Part shown: piece after piece, positions 62,084 through 64,000 of the stretch
Layout of the letters: each line of letters opens with the position of its first letter
How positions within the stretch are numbered: position 1 is the stretch's first letter
Assembly (NCBI RefSeq): GCF_035609205.1
Contig: NZ_CP141184.1
Location: forward strand, 62,001 to 126,000
DNA: 64,000 bases
Direction: 5' to 3'
From: Hymenobacter sp. GOD-10R
Lineage (GTDB): Bacteria; Bacteroidota; Bacteroidia; Cytophagales; Hymenobacteraceae
Notes under the pieces: model-generated
Database searches by the model: none
Seen by the model: only the letters and a program-made list of their open reading frames with translations
Told to the model about the DNA's origin: nothing
Translations under genes and position numbers: made by a program

Positions 62084-62091
62084 TATTTTTG
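62084..62091 (+). promoter_or_regulatory. Bacteroidota -7 box of nadC, leaderless layout
   Basis: TATTTTTG matches TAnnTTTG exactly and is followed by CACC and the GTG start of nadC. Its upstream half overlaps the terminator hairpin. The -33 position falls inside the hairpin loop and shows no clear TTTG. Confidence 0.5.
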
Positions 62092-62095
62092 CACC

Positions 62096-62956
62096 GTGCA
62101 AAACACCTCTTATCTTACACCAGAAGCTATTTCTACTTTCATCCATACGGCTCTGGCCGAAGATGTAGGAGATGGTGACCATTCATCCCTGGCAGCCATT
62201 CCGGCTGAAGCGCGCAACCGCGCTAAGCTTTTGGTTAAGGGCGAAGGCATGCTGGCGGGCGTAGAGCTAGCCCAATTGATCTTTCGGGAGGCAGATGCTA
62301 GCTTAGCCATAGAACTGCGGCTCGCCGATGGCGCACCCGTAAAGCACGGTGATATTGCCTTCACCGTTGAAGGTCCTGCCCGCAGCATTCTGACGGCCGA
62401 GCGTTTGGTGCTTAATTGCATGCAACGGATGAGCGGCATCGCCACGCATACCGCTTACCTGACTAGCTTGATTGCGGGCACAAAAGCCAAACTGCTCGAT
62501 ACGCGCAAAACTACCCCCAACTTTCGGGTGTGCGAGAAGTGGGCTGTGCTCATCGGCGGCGGCGTAAACCACCGCTACGGGTTGTTCGATATGATCATGC
62601 TCAAGGATAACCACGTGGACTACGCCGGTGGTATTCGCGCGGCTATTGAGGCTACCCAAGCGTACCTAGCCCGCACGGGCCGCCAGTTGCCAATCGTTAT
62701 TGAGACCCGTACGCTAGCCGAAGTACAGCAAGTGCTTGACACGGGTAGTGTCGACCGAATTATGCTCGATAATATGTCACCTGAGTTGATGCACGAAGCC
62801 GTAACGCTTATTGACGGGCGCTATCCTACGGAAGCATCAGGCGGTATTACGGAGCAAACTATTGCCGCGGTAGCTGCCAGCGGCGTAGACTACATCTCGG
62901 TTGGGGCGCTCACGCACTCGGCCGGTATCATGGATTTAAGCTTAAAAGCCTTTTAA
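62096..62956 (+). CDS. nadC: Nicotinate-nucleotide pyrophosphorylase (carboxylating)
   Basis: 286 residues, standard length. Converts quinolinate and PRPP to nicotinate mononucleotide in NAD synthesis. Conserved ALAEDVGDGDHSSL near the start, LNCMQRMSGIATHT, LLDTRKTTPNFR with the substrate-binding Arg-Lys, KDNHVDYAGGI, and the C-terminal SGGITEQTIAAVAASGVDYISVGALTHS. The GTG start gives exactly the family N-terminus and no alternative ATG exists upstream in frame. Confidence 0.94.
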   Translation: MQNTSYLTPEAISTFIHTALAEDVGDGDHSSLAAIPAEARNRAKLLVKGEGMLAGVELAQLIFREADASLAIELRLADGAPVKHGDIAFTVEGPARSILTAERLVLNCMQRMSGIATHTAYLTSLIAGTKAKLLDTRKTTPNFRVCEKWAVLIGGGVNHRYGLFDMIMLKDNHVDYAGGIRAAIEATQAYLARTGRQLPIVIETRTLAEVQQVLDTGSVDRIMLDNMSPELMHEAVTLIDGRYPTEASGGITEQTIAAVAASGVDYISVGALTHSAGIMDLSLKAF

Positions 62957-63090
62957 ATGTGTTGAGTGGTCGAAGTGCGGATCAGTTGGGTGTTGCTTCC
63001 CATAAATAAGAAGTACGCATGCCTAGCATCTTCCCTTAGTTCATCATCCCATCAGCAAACCAGCACACGCAGAAATCAGCACATCATCTT

Positions 63091-63717
63091 ATGATGCAAC
63101 CCCCTACTAACCAGCGCGGATTCCGCCAGGCGCAAGGTCCTTCGCCGCTCGCTATTCGCACCAAAAAAAATCAACTCGATACCAATACCTACACCCGCAT
63201 GGCCATGGCCCAGGTGTGGCGGAAAGAATGGTGGTATGCCCTTATTCCATTGGCCATTGGGTTAGCTCCTGCCCTTATCTGGCATTCCTGGTGGTGGGTC
63301 CTGCTCGCGCTTGTGCTGGTACTACTGTTCGTGCTGCTACGCTCGGCACAGGTGACAGGCGTAACACAAATGGAACAGAGCAAACCGCTATTCGAACGGT
63401 TGAGCTACGAAATAGACCAGCGTCAGATCTTACTTCGCCGCAATGAGCGCGAAGGCATGAACCTAAGCTGGGACATGATTGGGCGTGCAGTGCGTGAGCC
63501 CGATGCGTTTGTTCTTTACCTGAAGCAGGGAGAAGCTCCGGCTGACCTAGCCGGATGGCGCCGTTGGATTGCTACGACGTTCGACGTGCCTGTATTTTTG
63601 CACCTACCGATTCGCATCTTCAACTCACCCAATGATATAAAGCTGTTTGACTCGATGTTGCGCCGTAAAAACTTGTTGCCGGTAGCTCCAGTAGCTTCGA
63701 GTGCTCCGGCAGCGTAA
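63091..63717 (+). CDS. YcxB-like membrane protein
   Basis: 208 residues. Two adjacent hydrophobic helices (about 52-85: WYALIPLAIGLAPALI and WVLLALVLVLLFVLL) are followed by a soluble domain with YEIDQRQILLRR, WDMIGRAVREPDAFVLYL and LPIRIFNSPNDIKLFDSML, as in YcxB-like proteins. Function unknown. The true start could be a Met at about residue 37-39, where the conserved part begins. Confidence 0.68.
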   Translation: MMQPPTNQRGFRQAQGPSPLAIRTKKNQLDTNTYTRMAMAQVWRKEWWYALIPLAIGLAPALIWHSWWWVLLALVLVLLFVLLRSAQVTGVTQMEQSKPLFERLSYEIDQRQILLRRNEREGMNLSWDMIGRAVREPDAFVLYLKQGEAPADLAGWRRWIATTFDVPVFLHLPIRIFNSPNDIKLFDSMLRRKNLLPVAPVASSAPAA

Positions 63718-63851
63718 CTTTCAGCTTTGCTAGGCGGTATCTTTAACTAGTTGAATGGCTACACGATAAGAACCTACTGCGTTAGGTGAGTCACCATTCG
63801 CTAGTTAACTGTCAATTTCTGAATAACTTAACCATTCAATGAATTTCACTA

Positions 63852-64000
63852 ATGACTAAGAACCTTCTGCTTTCAGGATTGGCTCTTGCTACTTTGGCAC
63901 TGAACGCGTGCAGCAGCGAACCTTCCGATTGGCGCCCCGATAAAAAAGTGTCGGTTGACATGATTGCGCCCGGTACTCGCCCAGAAGAAGACTTCGACGC
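63852..64000 (+). CDS. Lipoprotein, 3'-truncated by window edge
   Basis: The first 49 codons are visible. MTKNLLLSGLALATLALNAC is a clear lipoprotein signal with Cys20, followed by SSEPSDWRPDKKVSVDMIAPG. An ATG 13 bp upstream is out of frame and stops after six codons, so 63852 is the start. The family cannot be decided from this part. Confidence 0.65.
   Translation, partial: MTKNLLLSGLALATLALNACSSEPSDWRPDKKVSVDMIAPGTRPEEDFD

Noticed and set aside
1..64000. tRNA or rRNA genes
   Set aside because: No cloverleaf with TTCGAAT-type T-loop and CCA-adjacent acceptor, and no rRNA-like sequence, was recognised on either strand.

Overview
The window reads as chromosome of a Cytophagales-type Bacteroidota, most likely Hymenobacter or a close relative. 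The pointers are moderately high GC, a DUF5686 outer-membrane protein, a type IX secretion (Por) sorting domain, many lipoproteins, a CrtD/CruF carotenoid pair, a MORN-variant protein, DUF4783 next to nadC, and -7 boxes of the Bacteroidota type (TAnnTTTG) instead of sigma70 hexamers. No rRNA, tRNA, CRISPR array, phage module or intact transposase was seen.

Layout. 1-3.5 kb: 3' part of a DUF5686 gene and a secreted lipase-like esterase. 3.7-7.6 kb: paoABC-type molybdenum aldehyde oxidoreductase (2Fe-2S, FAD/4Fe-4S and Moco subunits). 7.6-12.6 kb: minus-strand run of AraC regulator, alpha/beta hydrolase, two aldo/keto reductases and a cyclase-family hydrolase. 12.7-18.5 kb: archaeal-type glycogen debranching enzyme, a GH63-like glucosidase and a glucose-1-dehydrogenase-like SDR. 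18.7-22.9 kb: BioF-like PLP enzyme, SRPBCC protein, RlmI-type methyltransferase, SPFH lipoprotein. 23.2-26.4 kb: CrtD, CruF and a GDSL esterase. 26.5-30.7 kb: short alpha-glucan phosphorylase, DUF2383 protein, two-domain lipoprotein. 31.5-37.9 kb: starch/maltodextrin block of two exported GH13 enzymes, an SDR and an SLC45-type MFS transporter. 38.1-43.4 kb: GT2 enzyme and a giant 14-repeat FG-GAP protein with T9SS tail. 43.5-50.5 kb: HAD phosphatase, M28 peptidase, DUF5872, FAD oxidoreductase, MORN-like protein, haem lipoprotein. 50.8-55.6 kb: thrABC operon. 55.9-64 kb: prfA, beta-helix lipoprotein, YjbQ, gpmI, DUF4783, nadC, a YcxB-like membrane protein and the start of a lipoprotein gene.

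How they fit together: several blocks converge on alpha-glucan use. Exported GH13 enzymes and a sugar:H+ type transporter would supply maltodextrins, while phosphorylase, debranching enzyme and the GH63-like enzyme would act on internal or imported glucans, with a glucose dehydrogenase for released glucose. The rest is housekeeping (threonine synthesis, translation termination, glycolysis, NAD synthesis) plus envelope proteins.

The most unusual layer is intergenic. Five copies of a ~125-bp element with 38-bp inverted arms lie at gene ends. Other, unrelated-looking inverted repeats carry the same loop motif (CGTTCAAC / GTCGTTCAACGAC). Also notable are a phosphorylase with Thr at the expected PLP-lysine position, a GxxExxY fragment inside a 31-bp inverted repeat, two apparently leaderless genes (nadC, gpmI), and Leu codon CTA used almost only before G.
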